This document shows, piece by piece, positions 11,027 to 19,226 of a DNA stretch of 64,000 nucleotides. Within the stretch, counting starts at the first letter, position 1. Each line of letters begins with the position of its first letter. The DNA comes from Ferrovibrio terrae_A (GTDB taxonomy: Bacteria > Pseudomonadota > Alphaproteobacteria > Ferrovibrionales > Ferrovibrionaceae), in assembly GCF_943372915.1 (NCBI RefSeq), contig NZ_CALSAN010000015.1, positions 39,097-103,096 on the forward strand. The letters are read 5' to 3'. The translations under genes were made by a program, and so were the position numbers. Under the pieces are notes generated by a model. That model saw only the letters and a program-made list of their open reading frames with translations, was not told the DNA's origin and did no database searches.

Positions 11027-11543
11027 GCTATCCCGCACCATCCTCTGCGCGGCCCTGCTGGCGGCTGTGGTATCAGGCTGCGGCTTCAAGCCGCTATACC
11101 GGCAGAATAATGACAGCGATACGGTGCCGCAGTTTGCCCAGATCGCCATCGCGCAGCCGGAAGACCGCGTCAGTCAGCAGCTGCGCAATCACCTGCTTGA
11201 TATGCTGACCCCGCATGGCGCGCCGGATCGGCCGAGCTATCTGCTGGAATACCGCATCACCGAAGCGGTTGGCTCTGTCTTCGTGACGCGCAGCGAGGAA
11301 ATCACCCGCAACAATCTGCAATTGTCGGTGTCCTGCTATCTGCGCGATTACCAGGGCGGCACAGTGGTGTTCTCCCTGGCGGCGACCAGCCAAGCCTCCT
11401 ACAACGTGACACAGGCAGACTATGCCAATCTCGTGAGCGAGAAGAATGCCCGCGAGCGCGCCCTGCGCGATGCGGCCGAGCAGATCCGGCTGCGGCTGGG
11501 CAATTTCTTCGACCGCCAGCAGCAGCGCCAGACCAAGTCATGA
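11013..11543 (+). CDS. lptE: LPS-assembly lipoprotein LptE
   Basis: 176 residues. Lipoprotein plug of the LptD/LptE translocon that inserts LPS in the outer membrane. The N-terminal signal ends with the lipobox VSGCGFKPLYR; the CGFKPLY start of the mature protein is characteristic of alphaproteobacterial LptE. The rest is a mixed alpha/beta domain (EYRITEAVGSVFVTRSEEITRNN). It starts inside leuS and its stop overlaps the holA start (ATGA), the classical leuS-lptE-holA order. Confidence 0.93.
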
Positions 11544-12556
11544 AGCTGGCAGCGCGCGAGGTCGAAGGCTTCGTCAAGCGGCCTCGCCCTGATATCCGCG
11601 CCGTCCTGCTGTTCGGCAGCGATGCCGGCCTGATCCGCGAGCGCGCCAAGGCCATCGCCAGAAGCGCCTGCGAAGATCTCAACGATCCCTTCCGTGTCGC
11701 CACCCTGACCGGCGCGCAGTTGCAGGACGATCCTGCCCGCCTGGCCGATGAGGCGGCGGCCATGGCCCTGACCGGCGGTCGCCGCGTGGTGATGATCTCC
11801 GGCGCCGGCGACCGCAACGGCAAGCTGTTTGCCGGTTTCTTCGACGCCCCGGCCGGCGATGCGCTGATCGTGGTCGAGGCCGGCGAACTCACCGCACGAT
11901 CCTCGCTGCGGGTCGCCTTTGAGGACTCGAATATCGCCGTCGCCCTCGGCTGCTATGCCGACGACCAGCGCGTCCTGCAGGGCCTGGCCGAAGACATGGT
12001 CAAGGAAGCCGGCAAGAAGATCGCGCCGGAAGCCATGGCCTATCTGCTGGACAATCTGGGCGCCGATCGCATGATCACCCGCGGCGAGATCGCCAAGCTG
12101 CTGCTGTACAAGGGCGAGGATGCCACGCCGATCAGCCTGGAAGACTGCGAGGCCGTGATCGGCGACAGCTCGACGCTGTTTCTCGACGATGCTGCCTTTG
12201 CCGCCTTCGGTGGCGATTTCAATCTGCTGACCGATGCCCTGACCCGCTGCGAGGGCGCCGGCGAGTCACCGGTGGCGATCCTGCGCGTGGCACAGAAGCA
12301 TGGCCAGAAGCTGCACCTGGCCGCGGCGGGACGTGAATCCGGCAATCGCATGGACCCGCAGCGCCTGGGTGTGCACTGGACGCGGCGCGACGGCTTCGAG
12401 CGCCAGACCAAGCTGTGGTCCAGCGACCGGCTGATGCGCGCGCTGGAAATCCTCACCGATGCCGAACTGATGGCGAAAAGCACCGGCATGCCGGCGGCGG
12501 CGGCCTGCGGCGACGCGCTGCTGCGCATCGCCCGGGCCGCACGCGTCAGTCGCTAG
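11540..12556 (+). CDS. holA: DNA polymerase III subunit delta
   Basis: 338 residues. Delta subunit of the clamp loader that opens the beta sliding clamp. Visible features are the N-terminal KRPRPDIRAVLLFGSDAGLIRERA motif region, the AAA+-like fold without a Walker A, and the family segment EAMAYLLDNLGADRMITRGEIAKLLLY. The start overlaps the lptE stop by 4 bases. The stop TAG shares bases with the stop of the convergent WD40 gene (12553-12556 reads CTAG on both strands), so no room exists for a terminator between them. Confidence 0.95.
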   Translation: MKLAAREVEGFVKRPRPDIRAVLLFGSDAGLIRERAKAIARSACEDLNDPFRVATLTGAQLQDDPARLADEAAAMALTGGRRVVMISGAGDRNGKLFAGFFDAPAGDALIVVEAGELTARSSLRVAFEDSNIAVALGCYADDQRVLQGLAEDMVKEAGKKIAPEAMAYLLDNLGADRMITRGEIAKLLLYKGEDATPISLEDCEAVIGDSSTLFLDDAAFAAFGGDFNLLTDALTRCEGAGESPVAILRVAQKHGQKLHLAAAGRESGNRMDPQRLGVHWTRRDGFERQTKLWSSDRLMRALEILTDAELMAKSTGMPAAAACGDALLRIARAARVSR

Positions 12557-13596
12557 GCCGTACCGAAATCCAGGATGCCGGCGGCACCGTCCTCGGCACC
12601 GGCCAGCAGGTAGCGCCCATCGGCACTCCAGCTGAGCGCTGTCACCGGTGCATCGCCCAGCCGCTCGAGATCGATGCTCGACTGGTCGTTGATGCGGCCG
12701 AGCTTGAGCTGGCCGTTCACATCACCCGAAGCGATCAGGCCATGGCGCGGATGACAGGCCACCGTGGTGACAATGGCGCCGCGGCTGAGTTCGAGCGGCG
12801 CCGAACCCATCGGCCCTTTGCCCTTGCAATCCCAGACCACGACCACTTCGGCGCCCGAGGTGGCAAGCCAGCGGCCGTCCTTCGACCAGCTGAGGCTCTT
12901 GGGCTTGTTCGGATACCCGCTCATGCGCATGTCGGCACTATCCGACAGCCGCCAGCCATGCATTTCGTTTTCCTGCGTCGCCGTCATGACGAATTTTCCG
13001 TCTGGCGACCAGGTGACCGCGACATGCGAGCTTTTCCAGGCCAGCCGCTTGGTCGGCTGCGCCTCGGCCTTGCACCACCACAGCGACACGCCGCCGTAAT
13101 GCGACACGGCAATGCGCTTGCCCTTCGGATTGAAGACCAGGCCGGTGACCGTGCTGGGATGATCCTCGAAAACCGCAATCGGGGCGCCCTGTGGACTCAG
13201 CAGCCCGACGCGCTTGCCGGCACTATAGGCAATACCGCCCTCGGAAACCGCGACATGCTCCACCCATTTGCGCGGCACGACTGCAAGCTCGCTGCCCTCG
13301 CCGGCCACGGTGGTGAGCATCACCCTGCCGTCATCGCCACCCGACACGAAGCCCTGGCCATCGGGGGAGGCCGCCATGCAGAGCAGTGCGGCATCGGGAT
13401 GCGCCACCAGGCGCCGCGTGGTATCGGCATCGGGCGTGGCAAACGGGCGCAGCGCGATCGAGCCATCGCCGAGGCCAAAGCCGGCATGGCCGGCGGCATC
13501 GGCAGAGGCGGCCGCCACCACGCCGGATTTGAACTGCCAGAGATAGGCGCGGAAGCCGATCTGCGCGCCGGGCGCGGCTTTAACGGGGTTCGACAT
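12553..13596 (-). CDS. WD40-repeat protein partnered with a COG0523 GTPase
   Basis: 347 residues composed of WD40 blades: repeated patterns such as GLVFNPKGKRIAVSHYGGVSLW, VTWSPDGKFVMTAT and ALSWSADGRYLLAGAEDGAAGI, about seven in all, giving a beta propeller that normally mediates protein contacts. No signal peptide, so cytoplasmic. Its ATG overlaps the GTPase stop by one base (TGATG), implying translational coupling and a joint function. The GTPase-plus-WD40 pair recurs in alphaproteobacteria, but the propeller's role is not established; a target-recognition partner for metal delivery is my inference. Confidence 0.85.
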   Translation of the reverse strand: MSNPVKAAPGAQIGFRAYLWQFKSGVVAAASADAAGHAGFGLGDGSIALRPFATPDADTTRRLVAHPDAALLCMAASPDGQGFVSGGDDGRVMLTTVAGEGSELAVVPRKWVEHVAVSEGGIAYSAGKRVGLLSPQGAPIAVFEDHPSTVTGLVFNPKGKRIAVSHYGGVSLWWCKAEAQPTKRLAWKSSHVAVTWSPDGKFVMTATQENEMHGWRLSDSADMRMSGYPNKPKSLSWSKDGRWLATSGAEVVVVWDCKGKGPMGSAPLELSRGAIVTTVACHPRHGLIASGDVNGQLKLGRINDQSSIDLERLGDAPVTALSWSADGRYLLAGAEDGAAGILDFGTA

Positions 13597-14711
13597 CAGG
13601 CGCGGCAGGACTCAAAGCCCTGCTGCAGGGCGGATCGGTCTAGATCGCGGCCGATGAACACCAGCCGCGAGACATGCTTTTCATCGGCGCGCCAGGGCCG
13701 CTGGAAGTCGCCATCCTTGATCATATGCACGGCCTGGAAGACGAAGCGCTTGTCGCTGCCCTTGAAGTCGAGAATACCCTTGCTGCGCAGGATATTCTGG
13801 CCTTGGGTCGCCAGCAGCTCGCCGATCCAGGCATCGAACTTGCGCGAATCGATCGGCGTATCCACGGTCAGCGACACGCTTTTCACCGTGGTGTCGTGGA
13901 TGCTGTCGCCATGGTCATGATGGTGATCATGCCCGCAATGCTCGTCATGCACATGGCCCGGTTCGCCATGGGCCGGGTTATGGCCGTGATGATGATGGTC
14001 ATGGTCGCAATGCTCGTCATGCACATGGCCATGTTCGCCATGCGCCGGATTGTTTTTCAGGAAATCGGGTTCCAGGTCGAGGATGCGGCTGAGATCGAAG
14101 GCGCCGCGATCCAGCACCTTGGCGAGATCCACGTCGCATTTGGTCGCATGATGGATCTGGGCAAACTGGTTGACGCTGCGGATACGGCGCTCCACCTCGG
14201 CCAGCTCGGCCGGGGTCACCAGATCGGTCTTGTTCAGTATGATCACATCGGCAAAGGCGATCTGCTCCTCGGCCTCGCGGCTGTCCTTCAGCCGCGCCGG
14301 CAGATGGCGGGCATCCACCACGGTGACGATCGAATCGAGCCGGGCCCGGCGCGACACGTCTTCATCGACGAAGAAGGTCTGCGCCACCGGGCCGGGATCG
14401 GCGAGGCCCGTGGTTTCCACCACGATGGCATCGAACCGGTCCTTGCGCTTGAACAGGCCCTCGATGATGCGGATCAGGTCGCCGCGCACGGTGCAGCAGA
14501 TGCAGCCGTTGTTCATCTCGAAGACTTCCTCGTCGGCATCCACCACCAGCTCGTTGTCGATGCCGATCTCGCCGAATTCATTGATGATGACGGCATATTT
14601 CTTGCCGTGATTCTCGGTCAGGATGCGGTTCAGCAGCGTGGTCTTGCCGGCGCCCAGATAGCCGGTCAGGACGGTGACGGGCGTCTGTGCGGTCTCAGAT
14701 GACTGTGCCAT
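13596..14711 (-). CDS. CobW/COG0523 family GTPase, probable zinc chaperone
   Basis: 371 residues. G3E P-loop GTPase: Walker A GYLGAGKTTLL, the family metal motif NNGCICCTVRGDL (CXCC), Walker B-like ETTGLADP and the guanine-specificity NKTD. The C-terminal CobW domain ends with KHVSRLVFIGRDLD. Between the domains is a long His-rich stretch with two 24-residue copies (NPAHGE...HVHDEHC), a probable metal-binding reservoir. COG0523 members with CICC deliver Zn or Co to client enzymes; the His-rich insert favours zinc. No Zur-type palindrome was seen in the 128-base divergent promoter region shared with ogt. Confidence 0.9.
   Translation of the reverse strand: MAQSSETAQTPVTVLTGYLGAGKTTLLNRILTENHGKKYAVIINEFGEIGIDNELVVDADEEVFEMNNGCICCTVRGDLIRIIEGLFKRKDRFDAIVVETTGLADPGPVAQTFFVDEDVSRRARLDSIVTVVDARHLPARLKDSREAEEQIAFADVIILNKTDLVTPAELAEVERRIRSVNQFAQIHHATKCDVDLAKVLDRGAFDLSRILDLEPDFLKNNPAHGEHGHVHDEHCDHDHHHHGHNPAHGEPGHVHDEHCGHDHHHDHGDSIHDTTVKSVSLTVDTPIDSRKFDAWIGELLATQGQNILRSKGILDFKGSDKRFVFQAVHMIKDGDFQRPWRADEKHVSRLVFIGRDLDRSALQQGFESCRA
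13908..14051. repeat. 72-bp in-frame tandem duplication encoding the His-rich segment
   Basis: Two 72-base units (13908-13979 and 13980-14051) inside the COG0523 gene. A 24-base block is identical in both copies (13935-13958 and 14007-14030). Each unit encodes 24 residues rich in His plus one Cys. Confidence 0.85.
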
Positions 14712-14839
14712 AAGCGGATATCTCCGGCCGATGCGGCCATGCTATTGAATTGTGGAATTTGGGCGTAACCATAGTGGCCTGATCGCCCAAGTCCAGCCTT
14801 GGACCCCGAGACCGACACCGCATGCCAAGCCTCTGAATC

Positions 14840-15364
14840 ATGTCGAAGAATCGTGCAACCTACAGCCTCACCCTGCCCAGCCCGCTGGGCTCGCTGACCG
14901 TGACCGCCACCACGGCCGCCATCGTCAAGCTGGACTGGGGCGGCCGGGGCGCCAAACCGGCGCCGCTCGACACGCCGGCAGAAGCCCAGGCCCTGCTGGC
15001 CGAGGCCGCGCGCCAACTGGAGGCCTATTTCGGCGACGGCAAATTCCGCTTCGACCTGCCGCTGGAACCGGCCGGCACCGACTTCCAGCAGGCGGTGTGG
15101 GATTTCATGCTGGCGATCCCGGCCGGCCGCACCCGCAGCTACGGCGAGGCCGCCACCGCCATCGGCAGCGGCGTGGTGGATTCCCGGGCGGTGGGCAGCG
15201 CCTGCGGCGCCAACCCGATCCCGGTGATCATCCCCTGTCACCGCATCCTGGCGGCCGGCGGCGATGCCGGCGGCTATTCCGGCAAGGGCGGGCTGGACAC
15301 CAAGCGCTGGCTGCTGCGCCATGAAGGCGCCTATGTGCCCTCCGAACAGGTCAGTCTGTTCTAG
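14840..15364 (+). CDS. ogt: Methylated-DNA--protein-cysteine S-methyltransferase
   Basis: 174-residue suicide repair protein that moves the methyl group of O6-methylguanine (or O4-methylthymine) to its own Cys. The active site IIPCHRIL is present at about residue 135, preceded by the RTRSYGEAA helix-turn-helix and followed by GYSGKGGLDTKRWLLRHEG. The N-terminal ribonuclease-like domain is the short Ogt type, without an Ada domain. It diverges from the COG0523 gene. A clean ATG and normal length make the call firm. Confidence 0.95.
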   Translation: MSKNRATYSLTLPSPLGSLTVTATTAAIVKLDWGGRGAKPAPLDTPAEAQALLAEAARQLEAYFGDGKFRFDLPLEPAGTDFQQAVWDFMLAIPAGRTRSYGEAATAIGSGVVDSRAVGSACGANPIPVIIPCHRILAAGGDAGGYSGKGGLDTKRWLLRHEGAYVPSEQVSLF

Positions 15365-15426
15365 TCTTCCCTTGCCTATGACGATTGTCCCCTACATCCT
15401 GTGCCAACAGGATGGGAGGCGGGCCG

Positions 15427-15930
15427 GTGCAGGTAGCCACGCAGTATCTGGGACATCTGCCCTATATGCCGATCGAGGAGATGGGCGATCCCAGGGATCG
15501 TGTCGACCACCCGATCCTGCGCCAGCTCTATGGCGCATGGGAGAGCCGGCGCGGACAGCGCATCGCACCCGCGCGCAGCGATATCGATCCCATCGAGTTT
15601 CGCACCGCCGTCGGCTGGGTCAACCTGATCGATGTCAGCCAGGGTGCCGGCCGCTTCGTCATGCGCGTGCTCGGTGGTCGCACCGAGCAGATGTTCGATC
15701 TCGGACCCGATTTCCGCACCCCTGAGGATTTCGACGATCCGGAATTCCGTGTCGCGGCGGTCGGCTATATCGACTGGTCGGTCGTGCATCGCAAGCCGCT
15801 GCGCATGTTCCGCGACATGTTGACGGCAAAACAGCGCTACCGCTTCGAGGGCCTGGTGCTGCCGCTGTCGGACGATAACCAGAGCGTGAACATGGTTCTG
15901 GCTGCCGGAATCCCGCCGCTCGGCGGTTGA
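15427..15930 (+). CDS. PAS_5-type (PF07310-like) sensor-domain protein
   Basis: About 167 residues, a single domain. The sequence HPILRQLYGAWESRRGQRIAPARSDIDPIEF, then GWVNLIDVSQGAGRFVMRVLGG, matches the pattern of the small PAS-like family frequent in Rhodospirillales; no output domain is attached. I place the start at GTG 15427 because GGGAGG lies 7 bases upstream; ATG 15412 is in frame but lacks a site. Ligand and partner are unknown. Three relatives are in this window (23975, 59878 and 60420). Confidence 0.7.
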   Translation: MQVATQYLGHLPYMPIEEMGDPRDRVDHPILRQLYGAWESRRGQRIAPARSDIDPIEFRTAVGWVNLIDVSQGAGRFVMRVLGGRTEQMFDLGPDFRTPEDFDDPEFRVAAVGYIDWSVVHRKPLRMFRDMLTAKQRYRFEGLVLPLSDDNQSVNMVLAAGIPPLGG

Positions 15931-16000
15931 TTGCCCGCGCGCGGAGTCGCTAGAGTCCGCGCCATACATATCCGGCGATATCACACAGGAGGAACGCGCA

Positions 16001-16693
16001 ATGGCGAAGACCATCACGATCAACGCCCATGATGGCGGCACATTCAGCGGTTACCTGGCAGAACCTGCGTCTGGCAAAGGCCCCGGCATCCTGGTCATCC
16101 AGGAGATCTTCGGCGTCAACCAGGTGATGCGCGACATCTGCGACGATCTGGCCCGCCAGGGCTATGTCGCACTCTGCCCCGACCTGTTCTGGCGCCAGGA
16201 GCCCGGCGTCGACATCACCGACAAATCCAAGGCGGAATGGGACAAGGCCTTTGCGCTGTTCGGCGGCTTCAATCTCGACAATGGCGTGGAAGACCTCAAA
16301 TCCGCGCTGGCGGTGCTGCGCAAGCTCACCGGCGGCAAGGTCGGCACGGTGGGATACTGCCTCGGCGGCCGACTCGCCTTCCTGATGGCGGCGCGCAGCG
16401 ATGTGGATGCCGCCGTGGCCTATTACGGCGTCATGCTGGCCGACCATCTGGGTGAAGTCGGCAAGATCAGGAAGCCGCTGCTGATGCATTGCGCCACCGA
16501 GGACAAGTTCGTGCCCAAGGATGCGCAGGCCAAGGTGAAAGCCGCCGTGGCCGCCAATCCCGCCATCACCCTGCATGAATACCAGGGCAACGATCATGCC
16601 TTCGCCCGCGTCGGCGGCGAGCATTACGACAAGGCGGCGGCCGATCTGGCCAATGGCCGCAGCGCCGACTTCTTCAAGAAGCATCTGTCCTGA
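16001..16693 (+). CDS. Dienelactone hydrolase family protein
   Basis: 230-residue alpha/beta hydrolase. The nucleophile elbow GYCLGG carries the Cys used by carboxymethylenebutenolidase; the acid is likely Asp in ATEDKFVP and the His is in GNDHAFAR, both at the usual spacing. ATG 16001 follows AGGAGG. It could hydrolyse dienelactones from chlorocatechol breakdown, but no other aromatic pathway gene is nearby and the family is broad, so a general esterase role is as likely. The quinone oxidoreductase follows after 22 bases, probably in the same transcript. Confidence 0.88.
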   Translation: MAKTITINAHDGGTFSGYLAEPASGKGPGILVIQEIFGVNQVMRDICDDLARQGYVALCPDLFWRQEPGVDITDKSKAEWDKAFALFGGFNLDNGVEDLKSALAVLRKLTGGKVGTVGYCLGGRLAFLMAARSDVDAAVAYYGVMLADHLGEVGKIRKPLLMHCATEDKFVPKDAQAKVKAAVAANPAITLHEYQGNDHAFARVGGEHYDKAAADLANGRSADFFKKHLS

Positions 16694-16715
16694 GCGACGT
16701 ATAGGAAAACACACA

Positions 16716-17690
16716 ATGGTTCACGCGATCCGCATGCACGCCCCCGGCGGCCCCGAAGTGATGAAGTGGGAAGAGGTCGAGGTCGGCGCGCCCGGCGCCG
16801 GCCAGATCCGGCTGAAGAACACCGCCGCCGGCCTGAACTACATCGACACCTATCACCGCACCGGCCTGTACAAGCTGCCGCTGCCGCTCACGCTTGGCAT
16901 GGAAGGTGCCGGCACCGTCACCGCCGTGGGTGACGGCGTGGCCGATATCAAGGTGGGCGACCGCGTCGCCTATGCCTCGGCGCCGCTCGGCTCGTATTCG
17001 GAAGAACGCCTGATGCAGGCCGACCGCGTGGTGGTGCTGCCCGAGGGCATCAGCGACCAGACCGCCGCCGCCATCATGCTGAAGGGCATGACGACGGAAT
17101 ACCTGGTTCAGCGCACCTACAAGATCAAGGCCGGCGATACCGTGCTGTTCCATGCCGCCGCCGGCGGCGTGGGTCTGCTGTTCGGCCAGTGGGCCAAGGC
17201 GCTGGGCGCCACCGTGATCGGCACGGTGAGCACCGAGGACAAGGCCAAGCTGGCGAAGGCCCATGGCTACGACCATATCATCAACTACCGCACGGAAAAC
17301 TTCGCCGAGCGCGTGAAGGAGATCACCAAGGGCGCCGGCGTGCCGGTGGTGTATGACGGCGTCGGCAAGGACACCTGGGCCGGTTCGCTCGACTGCCTGT
17401 CACCATTTGGCCTGATGGTCAGCTTCGGCAACGCATCCGGCCCGGTGCCGCCGTTCGAGATCACCACGCTGGCCGGCAAGGGCTCGCTCTATGTCACGCG
17501 GCCGACGCTGGTCACCTACACGGCAAAACGCGCCGATCTGGTCAAATCGGCCAACGACCTGTTCGCGGTGGTGAAGAGCGGCAAGGTGAAGGTGGAAATC
17601 CCGCAGACCTATGCGCTGAAGGATGCCGCCCGCGCCCATGCCGATCTGGAAGCGCGCAAGACCACCGGTTCGACCCTGCTGCTGCCGTAA
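16716..17690 (+). CDS. NADPH:quinone oxidoreductase (zeta-crystallin type)
   Basis: 324 residues, zinc-less MDR family. N-terminal GroES-like domain (AAGLNYIDTYHRTGLYKLPLP, then LGMEGAGTV), followed by a Rossmann domain with AAAGGVGLLFGQWAKALGA, the NADPH-binding turn. The catalytic-zinc cysteines of alcohol dehydrogenases are absent. ATG 16716 starts the usual MVHAIRMHAPGGPE. The open frame upstream lies inside the previous gene and is ignored. It probably reduces quinones or conjugated enals by one-electron or hydride transfer. Confidence 0.92.
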   Translation: MVHAIRMHAPGGPEVMKWEEVEVGAPGAGQIRLKNTAAGLNYIDTYHRTGLYKLPLPLTLGMEGAGTVTAVGDGVADIKVGDRVAYASAPLGSYSEERLMQADRVVVLPEGISDQTAAAIMLKGMTTEYLVQRTYKIKAGDTVLFHAAAGGVGLLFGQWAKALGATVIGTVSTEDKAKLAKAHGYDHIINYRTENFAERVKEITKGAGVPVVYDGVGKDTWAGSLDCLSPFGLMVSFGNASGPVPPFEITTLAGKGSLYVTRPTLVTYTAKRADLVKSANDLFAVVKSGKVKVEIPQTYALKDAARAHADLEARKTTGSTLLLP

Positions 17691-17726
17691 GGCACCTACA
17701 ACACAGATCGTCACACCACAACAAAG

Positions 17727-17822
17727 ACCGTCACCCTCGGATTTATTCCGAGGGTCCATCTGCGGGCTCCCGAGATGTGGATGCCTGGGATGGACCCTCG
17801 GGACAAGCCCGAGGGTGACGGT
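17727..17822. repeat. Nested palindromic element (REP/BIME-like)
   Basis: Two 34-base arms (17727-17760 and 17789-17822) are inverted copies, differing only in the 7-base centre of each arm (5 of those 7 positions). Each arm is itself a hairpin with CCTCGG/CCGAGG stems. The element fills the gap between the oxidoreductase stop and the transporter start. This is the form of dispersed intergenic palindromes in alphaproteobacterial genomes; no second copy is in the window. Confidence 0.85.
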
Positions 17823-17929
17823 TTATGGAGTGGCCCGGCTTATGGGTTGGACCGCCCAGCCCGCCACTGCCATGCGGTAGCGGCCTACCTCTTCCGTCAT
17901 GGCGGCGGGTTTGCCATGCTGCCGCCGCC

Positions 17930-18916
17930 ATGACCGACCTTCTCAGCCTCGCCGCCGGCAACCTGTTGTCGCCGATGATCCTCGCCTTCGTGCTCGGCGC
18001 GGTGGCGGCCTTCCTCCGTTCCGATCTTGAAATCCCCGAGGGCGCCGCCAAGGCGCTGGCGATCTATCTGATGTTTGCCATCGGCTTCAAGGGCGGCGTC
18101 GCCATGCACAGCGCCAGCGGCTGGGCCCTGGTCGGCGCCATTGTCGCCGCCCTCGCCCTCAGCCTGGCCCTGCCGGTGCTGGCCTTTGCGCTGCTGCGCG
18201 GGGTGTGGCGCCAGCCACGCATCAATGCCGCCGCCATCGCCGCCCATTACGGCTCGATCAGCATCGTCACCTTCGTGACGGCGGCGGAATTCCTGCGCAG
18301 CCGCGACATCCCCTATGAGGGCTATCTGGTTGCCATGACGGCGGTGATGGAAACCCCGGCGATCCTGATCGGCCTGCTGCTGGCCGGCCGCCAGACGCAA
18401 CAGGGCATGCAGCATGGCGCCAGCGAGCGCGGCGCCCTGGTGCGCGAGGTGCTGGTCAACGGCTCGGTGATGCTGCTGGTCGGCGGCTTTATCATCGGCT
18501 GGATCACCGGCGATGCCGGCCTGGCCAAGATCAAGCCCTTCGTCGCCGACCTGTTCAACGGCGCGCTCTGCATCTTCCTGCTCGATATGGGCCTGGTGGC
18601 GGTGCGCCAGGGCCGTGCCGCCAAACACTTCCCCCGGGCGCTGATCCTGTTCGGCCTGGTGATGCCGCCGATCGGTGCCGCCTGCGGCTTCCTGGCTGCA
18701 GCAGCCCTTGGCCTCTCGGTCGGCGGCGCCATGCTGCTGGCGGTGCTGTCAGCCTCGGCCAGCTATATCGCCGTGCCGGCGGCCATGCGCCTGGCGCTGC
18801 CGGCCGCCAATCCCTCGCTGTCGGTGACACTGGCGCTGGCGATCACTTTCCCCTTCAATGTCGCCATCGGCCTGCCGCTGTACCTGATCGTGGCGCAGCG
18901 GCTTTTCGGGAACTGA
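17930..18916 (+). CDS. SbtA-like sodium-dependent bicarbonate transporter
   Basis: 328 residues, almost entirely hydrophobic with about ten membrane helices in two inverted halves, as in SbtA. Characteristic segments are LYLMFAIGFKGG-like (IYLMFAIGFKGGVAM), AAHYGSISIVTFVTA, ETPAILIGLLLA, and in the second half FLLDMGLVA and SASASYIAVPAAMRLALP. Start ATG 17930 avoids a non-hydrophobic leader. Cyanobacterial SbtA is a Na+/HCO3- symporter; in heterotrophs the family probably supplies bicarbonate to carboxylases. The gene after it encodes a PII-like protein, as in sbtA-sbtB pairs. Confidence 0.88.
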   Translation: MTDLLSLAAGNLLSPMILAFVLGAVAAFLRSDLEIPEGAAKALAIYLMFAIGFKGGVAMHSASGWALVGAIVAALALSLALPVLAFALLRGVWRQPRINAAAIAAHYGSISIVTFVTAAEFLRSRDIPYEGYLVAMTAVMETPAILIGLLLAGRQTQQGMQHGASERGALVREVLVNGSVMLLVGGFIIGWITGDAGLAKIKPFVADLFNGALCIFLLDMGLVAVRQGRAAKHFPRALILFGLVMPPIGAACGFLAAAALGLSVGGAMLLAVLSASASYIAVPAAMRLALPAANPSLSVTLALAITFPFNVAIGLPLYLIVAQRLFGN

Positions 18917-18920
18917 CCAC

Positions 18921-19226
18921 ATGGCCCATCCGCGCAGGAAGATCGAGATCATCGTCGAGGCGCCGCTGCAGAAGCCGGTGCTCGACTGGCTGGCCCAGCA
19001 GGGCGTGAAGGGCTGGAGCGTGTTTCCGCGCGTGATCGGCGGCGGGCGCCATGGCGAACGCAGCGGCGACGACATCACCCGCGCGTTTGACAATGTGATG
19101 ATTGTCGCCATCGCCAGCGAGACGGTGGCAGCCGCCGTGCTGGATGGTTTCCACACCCGCTTCGCCGATGCGGTGGCGGTGGTCTACACGTCCGCTGTGG
19201 ACGTGGCCCGGCCGGACCGCTTCTAA
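18921..19226 (+). CDS. SbtB-like PII-family signalling protein
   Basis: 101 residues with ferredoxin-like PII topology: KIEIIVEAPLQKPVLDWLAQQGVKGWSVFP is the first beta-alpha-beta unit, followed by a flexible Gly/Arg loop (RVIGGGRHGERSGDDI) in the T-loop position and VMIVAIASETVAAAVLDGF as the second unit. It lacks the canonical T-loop Tyr of GlnB/GlnK. Position 4 bases after the SbtA-like gene strongly suggests it gates that transporter in response to adenine nucleotides, as SbtB does; the ligand here is inferred. No C-terminal Cys pair is visible. Confidence 0.8.
   Translation: MAHPRRKIEIIVEAPLQKPVLDWLAQQGVKGWSVFPRVIGGGRHGERSGDDITRAFDNVMIVAIASETVAAAVLDGFHTRFADAVAVVYTSAVDVARPDRF

Noticed and set aside
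13935..14030. CRISPR-like short repeats
   Set aside because: The two 24-base identical blocks are in-frame within a coding gene and encode a His-rich duplication.
14712..14839. Zur operator upstream of the zinc-type COG0523 GTPase
   Set aside because: No GTTATA-type palindrome can be found in the 128-base divergent region.
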